Positions 1 through 10,285 are shown, counted from the first letter of the stretch. The stretch: 64,000 nucleotides of DNA from Eutreptiella sp. 'Long Island Sound 2002' (GCA_964036045.1 OZ038378.1:146347767-146411766), one strand, 5' to 3'. Notes: generated by a model not told the origin, from the letters alone. Numbers and translations are program-made.

Positions 1-606
1 ACAACATCAGATGCCTCCACTCTACCTCCTCACCAGTGTCATGGTGGCTGTAGCCGCCCACACCCCCTGCCACAAAGGGGGGGGGGGGTTGAGCACAGAG
101 AGACCTCTTTGGCACAGCCTGCACTGAAAAGGGTGCCACACAGGTGCCTTCCAATTCCCTATACCTAGCCCAGATCCTGCAAGAACCGGTGGGACTTCGT
201 TCGATATCTTTGGAGGGCTGTTGTCCATTTAGAGAAACAGGCTCTCTTTGGTTTCCCTTCTTCCACTTGGGCTGATTAGACCTCAAAAGTGTGGCCTCCC
301 ATGGGATTCGCAGTGCATGATTCAGTATCCAGGTTGTCAGAACCATATCTCTTTGGCAAAAGTGGTTGCTGCGATCACATGTGGCTCCTGACAAGTTGAA
401 ATTGTCAGTTATAGCAGCCCCCCCCCCCCCCCTGCAGAGTGTGGTGCGCCAGTCACAAAGAGCAAAGCACACGTTAGCACAGAAAAATCCTTGTCAGTGG
501 TACCACAGGCGCCTTTCGGCTCTGCAGTGAGAAAAAACCGAATCAATTGTGCACCAAGAGAGAAGACAGTGTCAAGCTGACACCATGTCTCTTTCTAGCC
601 CCCTCC
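1..606. other. Interval without a recognised gene
   Basis: I see no convincing coding region here. Short open frames on either strand lack domain-like composition. The interval has a G tract near 79-88 and a C tract near 419-432. It ends at the first copy of the structured repeat block starting at 607. Confidence 0.5.
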
Positions 607-686
607 CCCCTGTAATAGCTACGCAAAAGTACCAGATTAATACGGTCCCTATGCCTACTGTAGCTTGGACAAGGGTGTAGCTTGCG
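607..686 (+). repeat. Structured 80-nt repeat block, copy 1
   Basis: This block carries 'agctacgcaaaagt', then 'attaatacggtccct', then 'cctactgtagcttggac', ending in a GTAGCTT motif. Related blocks begin near 1027, 1308, 3149 and 3471. Within the block, CTACGCC-type and GTCC-type half-stems alternate with their complements, so the copies could fold into interleaved stems. It belongs to the repeat family found in LINE 3' tails in this window. Function is unknown. Confidence 0.6.
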
Positions 687-1014
687 CGCAACACATACAA
701 GTACCAACACACACGTGAGTGAGTGCATGGTATGGGGGCACCTCAACCTCCACCCACGTGCCACGCACATAAACACAAGAAAGAGTTTGAAACATGAAAC
801 TCCAGGTTCACATCATGTTCCTACAAGCAATGAGGCATGAGAAGCCTACAAATGTTTGGCTTGGAAACCCTTCTTGCAATCATACACCATGCGGAACAAC
901 TGCACATGCTCACCACTTGAAGATGCCTTTGCCCCAGGTTTAGGGGCTGGTTTGGGCTTGGGCAACTTCAAGTTCTTGGGAATGAAATTGCCTTTGCATG
1001 TGGTCTCTTGTAAA

Positions 1015-1539
1015 GTAACCCCCCCCCTTGTATAATCTACGCAAAAGTCCCAAATTAATGCGGTCCCTACGCCTACTGTAGCTTGGACAAGGCCGTAGAC
1101 GCCCGGGTTCAAAAAGAGAAGATTGCATGGTGAGCTGGTGCAAGAAAGGGGAATTTCATGCACAAATATCCTCAAAATAAGAGCTATGTGGGTTCAAGTG
1201 GGCAAACACTCACAACAAATGCGTCCATGACTCTATGTAACTGGCAAATTTGTCACCAAACCCATGTCTTATGTGGCCACACTACATTTGTACCGAATCA
1301 AATTAGGTACCAAATCAATACAGTCCCTACGCCTACTGTAGCTTGGACAAGGGCGTAGCTTATCCATGAGCGGTGGAAAGTCCAGCGACAGGTCCCCACC
1401 GACAGACCCACGCTCTCACAACCGTGCAAAGTCATCAATATGGCGGCGAAGCCGCCGCCACAGATCGTTCACACATACGGCGCCAGAGGCGCCGCCACGG
1501 TTAGTGCAGGGCGTAGCTTATACAAGGGGGGGCGGGTAC
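1015..1539. mobile_element. Inverted-repeat-bounded segment with poly-C/G tips, copy 1
   Basis: The left end reads GTAACCCCCCCCCTTGTATA followed by ATCTACGC. The right end, reverse complemented, reads GTACCCGCCCCCCCTTGTAT followed by AAGCTACGCC. About 30 bp therefore form imperfect terminal inverted repeats. Inside are two structured blocks, a B-box-like GGGTTCAAAAAG, a pseudoknot-type 41-mer (1372-1412) and GGCGCC hairpins. The stretch 1021-1412 is clearly homologous to 3145-3570. It encodes nothing convincing. It could be a non-autonomous relative of the 3138-4388 segment or a fortuitous pairing of LINE 3' ends. Confidence 0.5.
1372..1412 (-). other. Pseudoknot-type 3'-tail motif, copy a
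   Basis: GGTGG (1372) can pair with a downstream CCACC, while GGTC in between pairs with a GACC beyond it, giving an interleaved arrangement. In this copy the second stem is reduced to 4 bp because the flanking bases changed without compensation. Strand is given in the sense of the linked LINE RNase H relics. Confidence 0.5.
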
Positions 1540-1685
1540 AACTTCGCATCAAAGACATGGGCCATTCCCTACACGCCTCGGGCAGCCTTAGCCCAAAAGC
1601 CCAAGAGAGGTCAGAAATGCAACCATCCTCATCGGTGTCAGGGGGTGTTCTTGCACTGCGCACTAGTGTGCAGGCCCCGTGCACA

Positions 1686-2255
1686 TCAATATTGGGGGCA
1701 TTGTGTGTGCGCCATCACAAATGGGTCACCAAGACCCCAAGCAGCATTGTTGTTGTTCCTCTGGTCACATCGGTTGTCCATGGCGGGAGTGCAAGGGGTA
1801 TTGGGTGCCAATGTGCAGAACGATGCCCAAGATCTGTTCCCCTGGATTCCTGTGAAGTGCCTGGCAGCAAAGTGCGGACAGGGCACAGCACTTGTGTAGC
1901 CCGGGAAAGAATTGGAGGGAGTGGACTGACCGTCTTTGATCTTCTGCAGAAGCCTGAAGCACAACCCACTGCACTGCACAAACGTGAGCGATGTCCCCGA
2001 TGTCCACCGGATTTTTTTATACACCATGGTAGAAGATGTGAGGCGCTGATCAACCCCGTCCCTCTGCAGCATACGCATGATCGCATGGGCGATTGGATAC
2101 CATGTTTGGGGTTTCCATGCCCGCCAATGCTGCAGAAAGTCAGCCCGCCACACTCCACAGACCTGAAAATTATGCAGCACACAGCTGAACCGCAGGAATG
2201 CACTGTTTGGTGTGTCCCTGTACCACTGTGTTCGGATGTGTCACGCCCGCTCTGA
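1686..2255 (-). CDS. Hypothetical protein exon or relic, unrecognised
   Basis: The frame ending at 1686 reads as ordinary protein, with aromatic-rich stretches such as GVWRADFLQHWRAWKPQTWY and an Asn run near the C-terminus (NNNNAAWGLGDPF). It stays open upstream to a TGA near 2240. No ATG suits the beginning, so it is probably an internal or terminal exon, or a decayed gene. I do not recognise the family. The opposite strand is also partly open, but its composition is less protein-like. Confidence 0.35.
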
Positions 2256-2499
2256 GCAGATGGACACACAGGCTCATGCTGAATTGCATTTTTAACATGA
2301 TCTTTGGCGTGTTGGGGATGCAGGGACCTCTTTCCTTGATGTTTCCGGTGAGGACAGGAGCCAGTGCTCCTCCAGGGCAGCCACTGGCTCCAGCAGGGGA
2401 GGAGAGGGCTCCAGCAGCCTGATGGGGCGGAGTAAGTGGGCAGCCTGTCCGCTTTGCAGGTTGCAGTTGGGAGTTGGAGCAGAGCACAGTATATGGTGC

Positions 2500-2709
2500 C
2501 AAACCACCTTCCCAGTGACCGTCTCTGTGGCTGATGCTTGGACTTGCTACCATACCTTTCACCTGTGTCACTGCCACTGGCAGTTTCCGCCTTGTTGCTA
2601 CTTTCTCGAAGTCTGGTCCAACGCCAACAGCTCTCCCCCTACTGCGTACCACATACCTGCCATTCTTGTCGCCCACCCCACTTGGCACATCTAACACGAG
2701 CACGCACAA
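2500..2709 (-). CDS. Possible upstream exon of the same hypothetical gene
   Basis: The N-terminal part of a minus-strand frame contains a protein-like run (DVPSGVGDKNGRYVVRSRGR, then GVGPDFEKVATRRKLPVAV) before becoming Pro/Gly-rich and less plausible. It lies just upstream, in transcription sense, of the 1686-2255 frame, so the two may be exons of one gene. No function can be assigned. Confidence 0.25.
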
Positions 2710-2867
2710 GCATGTGTATGCAACAATTCCATCGGCTTGTACAGGTTTTGCATCCTGGTGTTTCAGGTTCGCTCTTCCTTATCATGCCTTACCCACAGTG
2801 TTCTGGTCACTGCATCCTTTTAGTTATGCCCTTGAACGTCGGCTGCTACGGCGACCATCCTGGGTGC

Positions 2868-3118
2868 CTGCCGAACAACGCCAAAAAGCCCCAGACCCCT
2901 GCCGAACGGCGCCGAAAAGCGCCGGACCCCCGCCGAACAGCGCCGAACAGCGTTGGACCCCCGCCGAATAGCGCCGGAACCCCTCAGAACAGCGACGAAT
3001 AGCGCCGGAGCCCTGCCAAACAGCATTGGACCCCGCCAAACAGGTCCGGAACCACTCTGATCAGCGACGAACAGCGCCGGACCCCCACCGAACAGAGCCG
3101 GAACCTGCCGAACAATGC
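2868..3118. repeat. GC-rich minisatellite (GCCGAACAGCGCCGGACCCC-type units)
   Basis: Degenerate tandem units of about 20-30 bp built from GCCGAACAGC and GCCGGACCCC fill this stretch. The same units resume at 4389-4530 immediately after the inverted-repeat-bounded segment, so that segment appears to be inserted in one array. Confidence 0.75.
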
Positions 3119-3527
3119 CATACCCCCTCTCAACAGCTACCCCCCTCCCCTTGTATAAGCTACGCCAAAGTCCCAAATTAATACGGTCCCTATGCCTACT
3201 GTAGCTTGGACATGGGCGTAGCTTGCGCGATACATACAACTACCAACACTGGGCGCCCAGGTTCAAAAAGAGAGCATTGCATGGTGAGCTGGTGCAAGAA
3301 AGGGGCATATAATGCACAAACATCCCCAAAATCAGAGCTATGTGGGTCAGGTGGGCAAACATTCACAACAAATGTGTCCATGACTCTATGTGACTCGCAA
3401 ATCCGTCACCAAACCCATGCCTTATGCGGCTGCACTACGTTTGGTACCGAATTAAAATTAGGTCCCAAATTAATACGGTCCCTACGCCTACTGTAGCTTG
3501 GACAAGGGCGTAGCTTATCTGCAGAAC

Positions 3528-3570
3528 GGTGGAAAGTCCAGCAATAGGTCCCCACCGACAGACCTATGCC
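3528..3570 (-). other. Pseudoknot-type 3'-tail motif, copy b
   Basis: GGTGG pairs with CCACC, and ATAGGTC pairs perfectly over 7 bp with GACCTAT, interleaved with the first stem. An outer GGGCGTAG/CTATGCCC pairing encloses both. This is the reference copy for the covariation seen in copy c. Confidence 0.6.
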
Positions 3571-3626
3571 CTCATCAAGTATCTCACGGCGCAGCCGCGG
3601 CACAAATTGTTCATACTGTCCATTAA

Positions 3627-3937
3627 GGCGCCGTTAGGCGCCAACACCATTTGTTCACAGGTCCAGCAAGGCGCCGTTAGGCGCCGTCACAGATTGGGTT
3701 TCAGGTCAGGGTCGTGCCTTTAGGTCACGTCAGGTGCACTGTTGATTACCCTCCTGGTCACAGATCAAGGGCGTAGCTTATCTGCAGAGCGGTGGAAAGT
3801 CCAGCAATACGTCCCCACCGACAGACGTATGCCCTCAACAAGTATCGTGCGGCGCAGCCGCTGGCAAATGTCGGAGACGGCGCCGTCAGGCGCCAACACA
3901 ATGTGCTCAGAGTTCCAGAAAGGCGCCGCCAGGCGCC
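3627..3937. repeat. Array of GGCGCC-N4-GGCGCC hairpins
   Basis: Four hairpins lie at 3627-3642, 3670-3685, 3879-3894 and 3922-3937. Each has a 6-bp GGCGCC stem and a 4-nt loop (GTTA, GTTA, GTCA, GCCA). The stems are invariant while the loops vary. Comparable hairpins with 3-nt loops occur at 1479-1493 and 40740-40754, next to the same pseudoknot-type motif. Confidence 0.7.
3791..3833 (-). other. Pseudoknot-type 3'-tail motif, copy c, compensatory change
   Basis: Here ATACGTC pairs with GACGTAT, where copy b has ATAGGTC and GACCTAT. One base changed on each side of the proposed stem and complementarity is kept over all 7 bp. The GGTGG/CCACC stem is unchanged. Confidence 0.65.
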
Positions 3938-4329
3938 AGCACAGATGGCTCGGCCCTCCTGCCCCTCTTCCTGGGATTATCACTGACATCCGTACTGTAA
4001 TCCTCGCTGTCCACCCACCCCTGTGAGTCCACGCTCGTAGACGTCCCTGACGAATCCCCCTCCCCAAGCAGGCTCCCCGTGCTAAACGAATAGCCGCTGT
4101 CGCTGGCTTCCCCCTCCCCTGAAGACATCTCCTCGAGCCCCAACTCCTCCCACTGCTGCTCCAAGCGACGTCGTTTCGGGGGGGACTCTTCATTGTAGGG
4201 ATGCAGCAGCCTCCCTTGCTCTGCCAGCTGATCATCGGCCCCTTCATTCCCCGCCACCCCCAGGTGGGACGGCACCCACCGTACCTGGAGTCGATCCCCT
4301 GCGAGCTCCCGCTCTGCCAGGACCGCCAT
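3907..4329 (-). pseudogene. LINE RNase H C-terminal relic
   Basis: The frame begins inside an RNase H domain: the motif WVPSHLGVAGNEGADDQLAE carries the conserved H and last acidic residue of LINE RNase H. A basic patch (SPPKRRRLEQQWEELGLEEM) and a Ser/Asp-rich tail ending near 3907 follow. The reverse transcriptase and endonuclease are missing, so this is a 5'-truncated insertion. It shares its tail layout (LHPxN, PKRxR, WExLGLEEM) with the relic at 40833-41399, defining one LINE subfamily. Confidence 0.8.
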
Positions 4330-4388
4330 CCATAGTTCCTTGTGCTCTCAAGGGCGTAGCTTATACAAGAGGGGGGGGGGGGGGGTAC

Positions 4389-4530
4389 AAACAGCGCCGG
4401 ACCCCCACCGAACAGCGCTGAACAGTGCCCAGCCCCCCGCAGAACAGCACCGAACCCCCTGTGAACAGCGCCACAACATCGGACCCCCGCTGAACAGCGC
4501 CAGACCCCCTCTGAACGGCGACGAACAACT
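4389..4530. repeat. GC-rich minisatellite, right part
   Basis: Same degenerate GCCGGACCCCC / CGAACAGCG units as 2868-3118, continuing directly after the segment 3138-4388. Confidence 0.7.
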
Positions 4531-4698
4531 GGTTTCGGGAGGAGTGGATCTTTATTGAGCAGCACATGGTAACCTCCACCGGCCCCTGTGAAGACTCCCC
4601 CAGACCACTTGACGGTCCACCCAACCAGCGGGAGGAACAGTCACCAAATGATGGTGGGGGGGAGCACGCGCAAGAACCCCAACCAGACCTTTCCACTG
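4531..4698. repeat. 168-bp dispersed repeat, copy 1
   Basis: A stretch beginning GGTTTCGGGAGGAGTGGATC and ending CCTTTCCACTG is repeated nearly identically, at the same length, at 34734-34901. The sequence diverges at once on both sides. No coding potential or terminal repeats are evident. Confidence 0.85.
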
Positions 4699-4720
4699 CA
4701 CAACGATAAATCTGAAGGGG

Positions 4721-5064
4721 GCACCAGCAAACAGCCAGGCAAGGCTCCTGTGAGCAAACAAAGAAGGGGTGGCAGGAGCCCAACCCAGGAAACCCTCGGA
4801 ATTATAAGAGGGGGGGGGGGTCCAGAGCTTTAGACCCACCCACCCGGCTGAAGATCCACCCACCGAGACCCTCCCCCCTAATTGCAACTAGGGCACCAGC
4901 AAACAGCCAGACAAGGCTCCTGTGAGCAAAGAAAGAAGGGGTGGCAGGAGCCCAACCCAGGAAACCCTCGAAATTATAAGAGGGAGGGGGTCCAGAGCTT
5001 TGGACCCACCCAACCGGCTGAAGATCTAACCCCCCAGACCCTCCCCCACAATTGCAACTAAGCC
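4721..5064. repeat. Tandem duplication, 172-bp unit, two copies
   Basis: The unit starts GCACCAGCAAACAGCCAG and recurs at 4893. Both copies carry 'gaaaccctcgRaattataag' followed by a G tract and end in 'attgcaacta'. Identity is high, so the duplication is recent. Confidence 0.85.
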
Positions 5065-5139
5065 CTTATACACATTGCCTGACCCACGGAGGGGGGAGGG
5101 TGGGGGGGGGTCTCTCTTTCCCCAAACCGCTGTGGAGGT

Positions 5140-5220
5140 GGGGGGCAATGGTCGGTTCCGATAGACTGAATGTCCCCACCATAGACAATTCCAGCCATTA
5201 GTCCAGCAGTACTGCGAAGT
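5140..5220. repeat. Dispersed repeat, copy 1 of 3
   Basis: The core GGTCGGTTCCGATAGACTGA followed by ATGTCCCCACCATAGACAAT recurs at 9783-9850, next to a TIR remnant, and in shortened form at 52818-52866. It is non-coding and probably a MITE fragment. Confidence 0.6.
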
Positions 5221-5331
5221 CCTGTGGAGTTGGGAAAAGGGGGGGGTTGCCTGGAGGGAGTGCGCCTGAGTGCCATGTTGGCACAGTTCTCAGATTTTGG
5301 TTTTGAACACAGAACTCAGGGAGGCATGCCA

Positions 5332-7266
5332 TTACACATCCACCATCCCCGGCAAATATCTCTGAGACGAGATGCTCGCGTCAGACACCACAGACGCCGT
5401 TGTGTGCGTATTTTGACAACCCATGTGCTTTGCATACGCTTTTGCCAACAGCTGGACCATTTCCCGCCACCGCGCGTCCTTGTCAATGGCACAATGTGCA
5501 CCAGACTCCAAGTATTCCCTCTGGTCGGCATCAGTGCAGTTCGCTGAACGTACACATGCCAGACCTCCATATCCGGCTGCCAAAATTTCTTTAATTACAC
5601 TGGTGCCCTTGACCTCTGCCCCTGGGAAGGTCAAATTCTGGTCGACAATCGCGATGTCGCACTGCTCCACCACAGCCCGCTTGAACTCCGCCACATCGGC
5701 AAGCGTTTCCCCAAACACTTGGACCACACTACCCGGGATTTCCTTGGGCAAGATACTTTCAAGAGCTCTCCGGGCAATGGGACTGTCATCCATGCACAAA
5801 ATATGGACATTGGGTGGGAAACAGGGGGCTGTATCTGTGCTGGCTGTGGAATCATGCTCTGCGTCAATGCAATGTGAAACCTCAGAATCCATGCGAAGTC
5901 GGAAATGCACATATGCATCCTCTTGCCAGAGCTCTGCTGACATGTCACACACACTCACAGCCATGGCAATGTGCTGCAACCCAAGCCCAGTGGAAACGGA
6001 CTCATAGTGGTCTACATTGGCAGAGGCATGCACAGCTTCTGTGTCGGAAGCAGACCAGGAACTGAGCGGTGGCTTGTCGGCCTTGGCTCTGTTGATCAGT
6101 GTAAAGGAGAGCGCCGTGCTGGTTTGAGAATCATGGTTTGAAACTTCGACCTTCAATCTGAGCTCTTGGTTCTCGGTACACCCATGCCTGAAGGCGTTGG
6201 TGATGGCGTTGTCCAGCACAATATTACAGGCGATGGGGTCCAGCAGCGCGGTCATGGAGGGGCAGTCGAGGGTGATGCCTGGGCGTCCAACCAAAAGATC
6301 ATGGCAAAACTGGCGCAAAGACACGTTGCGCTCGGCTTTCTTGTAGCTTCCTTCGACAATGCGCAGCACTGCCTCCCGTAGCCTGCACCACCACATACTT
6401 CTGAAGAGGAGGTCCTGGGCTTGTTCCAGGACGTCCTGCAAATGCTCATCAAAGAATAGCTCACTGCACGTTTGGGCGTCCACAACGTTGTTCTTCAAAA
6501 TGTGATTGAGCACTCCATCGGCTTTTTGCGCTGCCCTTTGATATGCAAGTGCACGCTGCTGGGTTTCGTGCAAAATCTGCCGCTGGTGTTCCATTTTACT
6601 GGACTGCACTGTCAATATGACGGTCATAAACACTGTGGTAACCAGCAAGCTTACACAATAGAACGGCGAGCCATATGTATTTGCCGACAAGGCTGGGCCA
6701 ACAGTGAACACCAGCACATAAAACACGGTACATATAGTACTCGGGAACAACCCCATGCGGGACGCAAAAGAGCATTGAAGAGTGTTAATAAGTAGCCCGA
6801 CAGCAAACGACCATGCTCCTACGAGTTCTTACGGCGTTCGGGCCAAAACATCCATCAGGGTGAAAGAGTTCATTGGTGGCAAATCTGTTGGCCATGACGT
6901 GGTCATGAAGGCCGTGGTCCTGGTTGTAAGATTGTCCACGAGGTATGCAACATAGCACGTCATTAGACATGTGCCAAATGTGAGCATGCTCGCAGAGTAT
7001 GCCCTGGCACGCTTGACAAAAATCAAGATACACAGCATGGTGAATGCAATGAGCGCAGGCGAAAAGGCCACCCATACAAAGGCTGGACGGGAAGCTTCAA
7101 CGCTGCTGGTATGACAGAGATGAAGAACGAAGTCAACAGCCATCATAGAGATTGCCACGATGCACCAAGAAATGGTCAGCATGTGAGCTGATGGGGGTGC
7201 ATCTGTTGCAAAGGCCCATCGCGCATTTGATTTGGTGAACAGTGAACGGCAGCACTGAACACCCAT
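5332..7266 (-). pseudogene. Membrane-bound hybrid histidine kinase with one in-frame stop
   Basis: From ATG at 7266 the frame encodes several hydrophobic helices, reaches TAA at 6831-6829, and continues in the same frame to the stop at 5332. The second part has further membrane helices, a dimerisation region with the candidate phosphoacceptor His in GVLNHILKNNV, a HATPase domain with N-box DNAITNAFRHG and glycine motif STGLGLQHIAMAV, and a C-terminal receiver with the acidic pair in ILCMDDSPIARR, the phosphoacceptor Asp in AIVDQNLTF and a Lys in AIDKDARW. The family autophosphorylates and passes phosphate to the receiver; hybrid kinases are common in algae, fungi and plants. The TAA makes this a pseudogene, a readthrough gene, or a case of a short unspliced intron; a continuous frame across the stop argues for recent inactivation. 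Confidence 0.75.
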
Positions 7267-8150
7267 TGCACTGGGGAAGGGCCAACAAAACAACTGTGAA
7301 AAAATTGTGCACGTGGGGCCGGGAGCGAAGGGGCAAACGTGTGGGAGGTGGGGTGCAAAACAAGGGGAAACGGTGCACAGTTGATTTCGTTGTCCTTCAA
7401 AAATAAAGGAGACACAATTTCGTCAATCAGGATGGGGGCATTTCTGCACAGCGCCAAATGGTATTTTAACTTTCCCATGACCAATCCATCCACCTCTGGG
7501 GAAGCACACATGAACATCGCAAAAACAGCATCATTGCACACTCCCAAACTGAGTTTGTGGTCCCAAATGGATATCCACTCTGGTCACAGAACATTACATA
7601 CTTGCCACATGAGACAGCCATTTGACATATTGAATCAAATAAGGGGCTACTTAGGGACATCAATATCACAATTTCACACGTACACTCACGCAAGCAATTT
7701 GCGCACAAATGGAGGTTACATGTGAATGAACATCAAGGGAACATCAAGGGGACAATGACAATGACAATGACAATGCAAACACAAAGCCAGACTCCACACT
7801 AGCATTTGAGTGAAAAAAAAAACAAAAGACCCCCAGGAAAGGATTCTCATTGAAAGACCCCCACAACATCCATTACGCTCTGTTAGCAAGTGTAAGCTTT
7901 TTTTATGTTAAGTCCACTGTAGAAGTGGGACATGGGATATCCCTAGAGTCAAAGTTCACAGTCCAAGGTTTGCTGTCATCCACTACACTTCTGATGCCCT
8001 CGCTTTCCAAACCTAACATGGCCGAATCACGAGGTTTTTCCAGCTACTCTAGCCCCTCAACATCATTGACACCACACATAGTACTCGGGTGCATCCATTG
8101 TTCATGGTGTGCTCGGCACAGCAGTGGGTTTCGGCTTGCAACACTGGCAC
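7267..8150. other. Interval upstream of the kinase, no gene seen
   Basis: No convincing coding frame. A short microsatellite of CAATGA units lies at 7752-7777. The kinase promoter should lie within the first few hundred bases, but I see no recognisable core element. Confidence 0.4.
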
Positions 8151-8154
8151 TCAT

Positions 8155-9175
8155 TCGGCCAACCGAGGCCCCTAGCTCGTTCCGTATGTACAACACCGCG
8201 GAATGCTGGATTGTGTTCTCCCTGTCCTGCGCACCTACCTGTAATGTTTACCTTTTTTTTTGCGGACCGGCCGCACTGTGTGCTGCGTGCCTTATACTAA
8301 TTCTAATCCCACATCCCTGTGTCACTTGTCGGCCTAAACTTGACAGAGGTACACAAGAATAGTATAGCCTTTCAACCAAGGCAGGGACTCGTCCCGCCTG
8401 GCTGCATCAGAGCTGTAGATGTGCTTAGGCAGGCACTGCCATGAGGAAGAGCTATCATGGGTGGCCTGGCCTCCCACAACAGGAGTGTCGGCGTGCACTA
8501 CCAATTGTTGAGCAAGTAGTCTTGTAACTGGGGCGGGTAGGTGAGGAACCGCCACTCAAGGTACAGTCTTGTGGGCAGCAGGGAATGATCGAGACAGTCC
8601 TTCAGCCCAAAGGGGACCACAGAGGCCACAACGGGCAGGTAGTCTACTACCACTAAATTGGCCCGAATACTCTGGTTAGATCCGGATCGAAGAAATACAG
8701 GATGAGGCACCCCACTTGTTGTGCCTGGTCCTCATGAGCAGCTGCAGTTTGGAGGGGCGGCTGTTTGGCTTGTAGTTCCTCAAAGGTGAAATCCGGGGAC
8801 AACGTACGCTCGGAGAGTGGTGATTGTTGGGCTGCTTCTAATTCTTTGCACACTTCATGGTTCTGTCGCTGGTATGCCACGCCAGGGGAGATTCATGCCG
8901 GGCCTGCTGGAAGTGGTGCCCTGCACGTGGTCGCCTTGCCTCTTACTGGATGCCATAATTTCTGATCCCACATAGGGAGACGTTCGGCCGAAAGAAAACA
9001 CCGAAAGAAAATAGGGCACATAGGTGGGGGGGGGGGGGGGCAGGGGCCATGGTGACTTGTTCCTTTTGTACAACACTACTGCATGCAGGTGCATGTCTTC
9101 CCTGTCGGGTGTACCTACTTGTGATGTTTGCCCTTCTTCTGCTTGCGGACTGGCCATTCCTGCCTATCACTGATG
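8155..9175. repeat. Diverged duplicated segment (8155-8290 and 9060-9180)
   Basis: Both segments carry 'tacaacac', then 'ctccctgtc', then 'TGTAATGTTTACC'/'TGTGATGTTTGCC', then 'gcggac[ct]ggcc', in the same order and spacing. Between them lies the ORF0-like relic at 8498-8880. They are probably parts of decayed LINE 5' regions. Confidence 0.45.
8498..8880 (-). pseudogene. ORF0-like LINE 5' relic
   Basis: Two frames joined by a frameshift encode a protein related to the complete ORF0 at 24110-24547. The shared block reads FGLKDC, then EWRFLTYPPQLQ here and FGLKHC, then EWRFITYPPALQ there. The N-terminal part is rich in Gln/Glu, as in the intact copy. It is a broken second copy of a LINE leader ORF; no ORF1 follows it. 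Confidence 0.6.
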
Positions 9176-9732
9176 TCTGTGCTATGATCACAATCTTCAT
9201 TGAACAGCACCCGATCCACTGGGCTCGCCCTCCGCTAGGTCAGGCAACTTGCTGGCACGCAAGTACAGTGGTGATGGTTTGTATGTGTTTGACATCGGCT
9301 CTAGGCCCAATACTTCCATACTGCCGTCGGAGACGGCGTAATGGCCAGGCCAGGCAATGGCACGGTTGGCGTGGACTCGTGGTCCATCTCATACTGCAAA
9401 CTTGTACTTGACTGTGCATCTAGGGATAGTGCGACAGTTGAGGGGGTCGTGAACAATGGTGCCTGGAGGCAGATCTAGCCACTACTTCATGCAAAACAAA
9501 CACTACATATTGGTTGAATCTGCTGCACTGTAACAAACAGATGTCAACTTGAATCAATGCATGATTGAGGCCACTTTGACTCTCTATCCCCCATATGTTT
9601 CTCCACGGCATCTCTCAAGAGCATTTGGTCACAACATCTTGGTAATATTCCAAGTGGAATAGTCCTTCTTGTGCAGTTGTGACCACCGTGGCAGGTACTC
9701 GCACACCGTTGGAGTGGGTGCACCCTGTCCCC

Positions 9733-9776
9733 GGGGGAATGTTTGCCCGGCGCGCGCCCGGCGCGCTACTTTTAGA
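9733..9776 (+). mobile_element. Solitary terminal repeat of the CGCG-rich TIR family
   Basis: The left-end signature GGGGGAATGTTTGCCCGGCG, followed by CGCGCCCGGCGCGCTACTTTTA, matches the left ends at 46963 and 48552. No matching right end is nearby. The 5140-5220 type repeat follows directly. Confidence 0.6.
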
Positions 9777-10199
9777 GGGATCAATGGTCGGTTCTGATAG
9801 ACTGAATGTCCCCGCCATAGACAATTCCAGCCATTAGTCCAGCAGTACTGCGAAATCCAATCAATGCACGTGTCCCCTTCTTGGTTGGGGTGCTCCACTA
9901 TGTAAAATACAGCGAGGCGTTGCGGTTAGCTCCGTGGGTCACTTGTGTGCTTGTCCTTTGCTGCCGACTCTAGCGAACAACCTGGATCAATATAAAGCAG
10001 TCGTCCATAAATGTGGACTGCATTCACTGTGTCACATGCGAGCTGACTGGGCTGCAAAGCATGGCACTCATTCGGCCTTACCCCGTCTGTCGCTGTTTAG
10101 TTTCAAAGAGTGAAGGGAGTAACATACATTAAGACTCAGAAATCAGAATGCGTTGTGGATGCATGTGTGCCATGTGGCTGTGTGCTTATGGGATCATAT

Positions 10200-10285
10200 T
10201 TCTGGTGAGGTGCCCCGTGCTTCAGTGGAAGTACCCTGGATTCCAGCGCCGCTGGTCCCAGGTTCGAACCCCACTGCCCGAGCCG
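10200..10285 (+). repeat. tRNA-like SINE head
   Basis: An A-box-like GTGCTTCAGTGGAAGTACC is followed about 45 nt later by a perfect B-box GGTTCGAACCC. The acceptor and T stems do not pair properly, so this is a tRNA-derived SINE head or pseudo-tRNA rather than a functional gene. Confidence 0.5.

Larger units (their letters stand above)
3138..4388 (-). mobile_element. Inverted-repeat-bounded segment inside minisatellite, copy 2
   Basis: The left end reads TACCCCCCTCCCCTTGTATA then AGCTACGCC. The right end, reverse complemented, begins GTACCCCC, runs through a long C tract and continues TCTTGTATAAGCTACGCC. The segment holds structured blocks, two pseudoknot-type motifs (3528, 3791), four GGCGCC hairpins and the RNase H C-terminal relic at 3907-4329. 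Matching minisatellite flanks both sides. It is either a LINE-derived composite or an element with long inverted repeats that captured a LINE 3' end. No clean target duplication was found. Confidence 0.5.

Noticed and set aside
1372-3833. Self-cleaving ribozyme (hammerhead, HDV-like or twister) in the structured repeats
   Set aside because: The interleaved stems recall HDV-like folds, but I find no CUGANGA/GAAA hammerhead core, no HDV-like P1/P3/P1.1 arrangement with a catalytic C, and no twister core on either strand.
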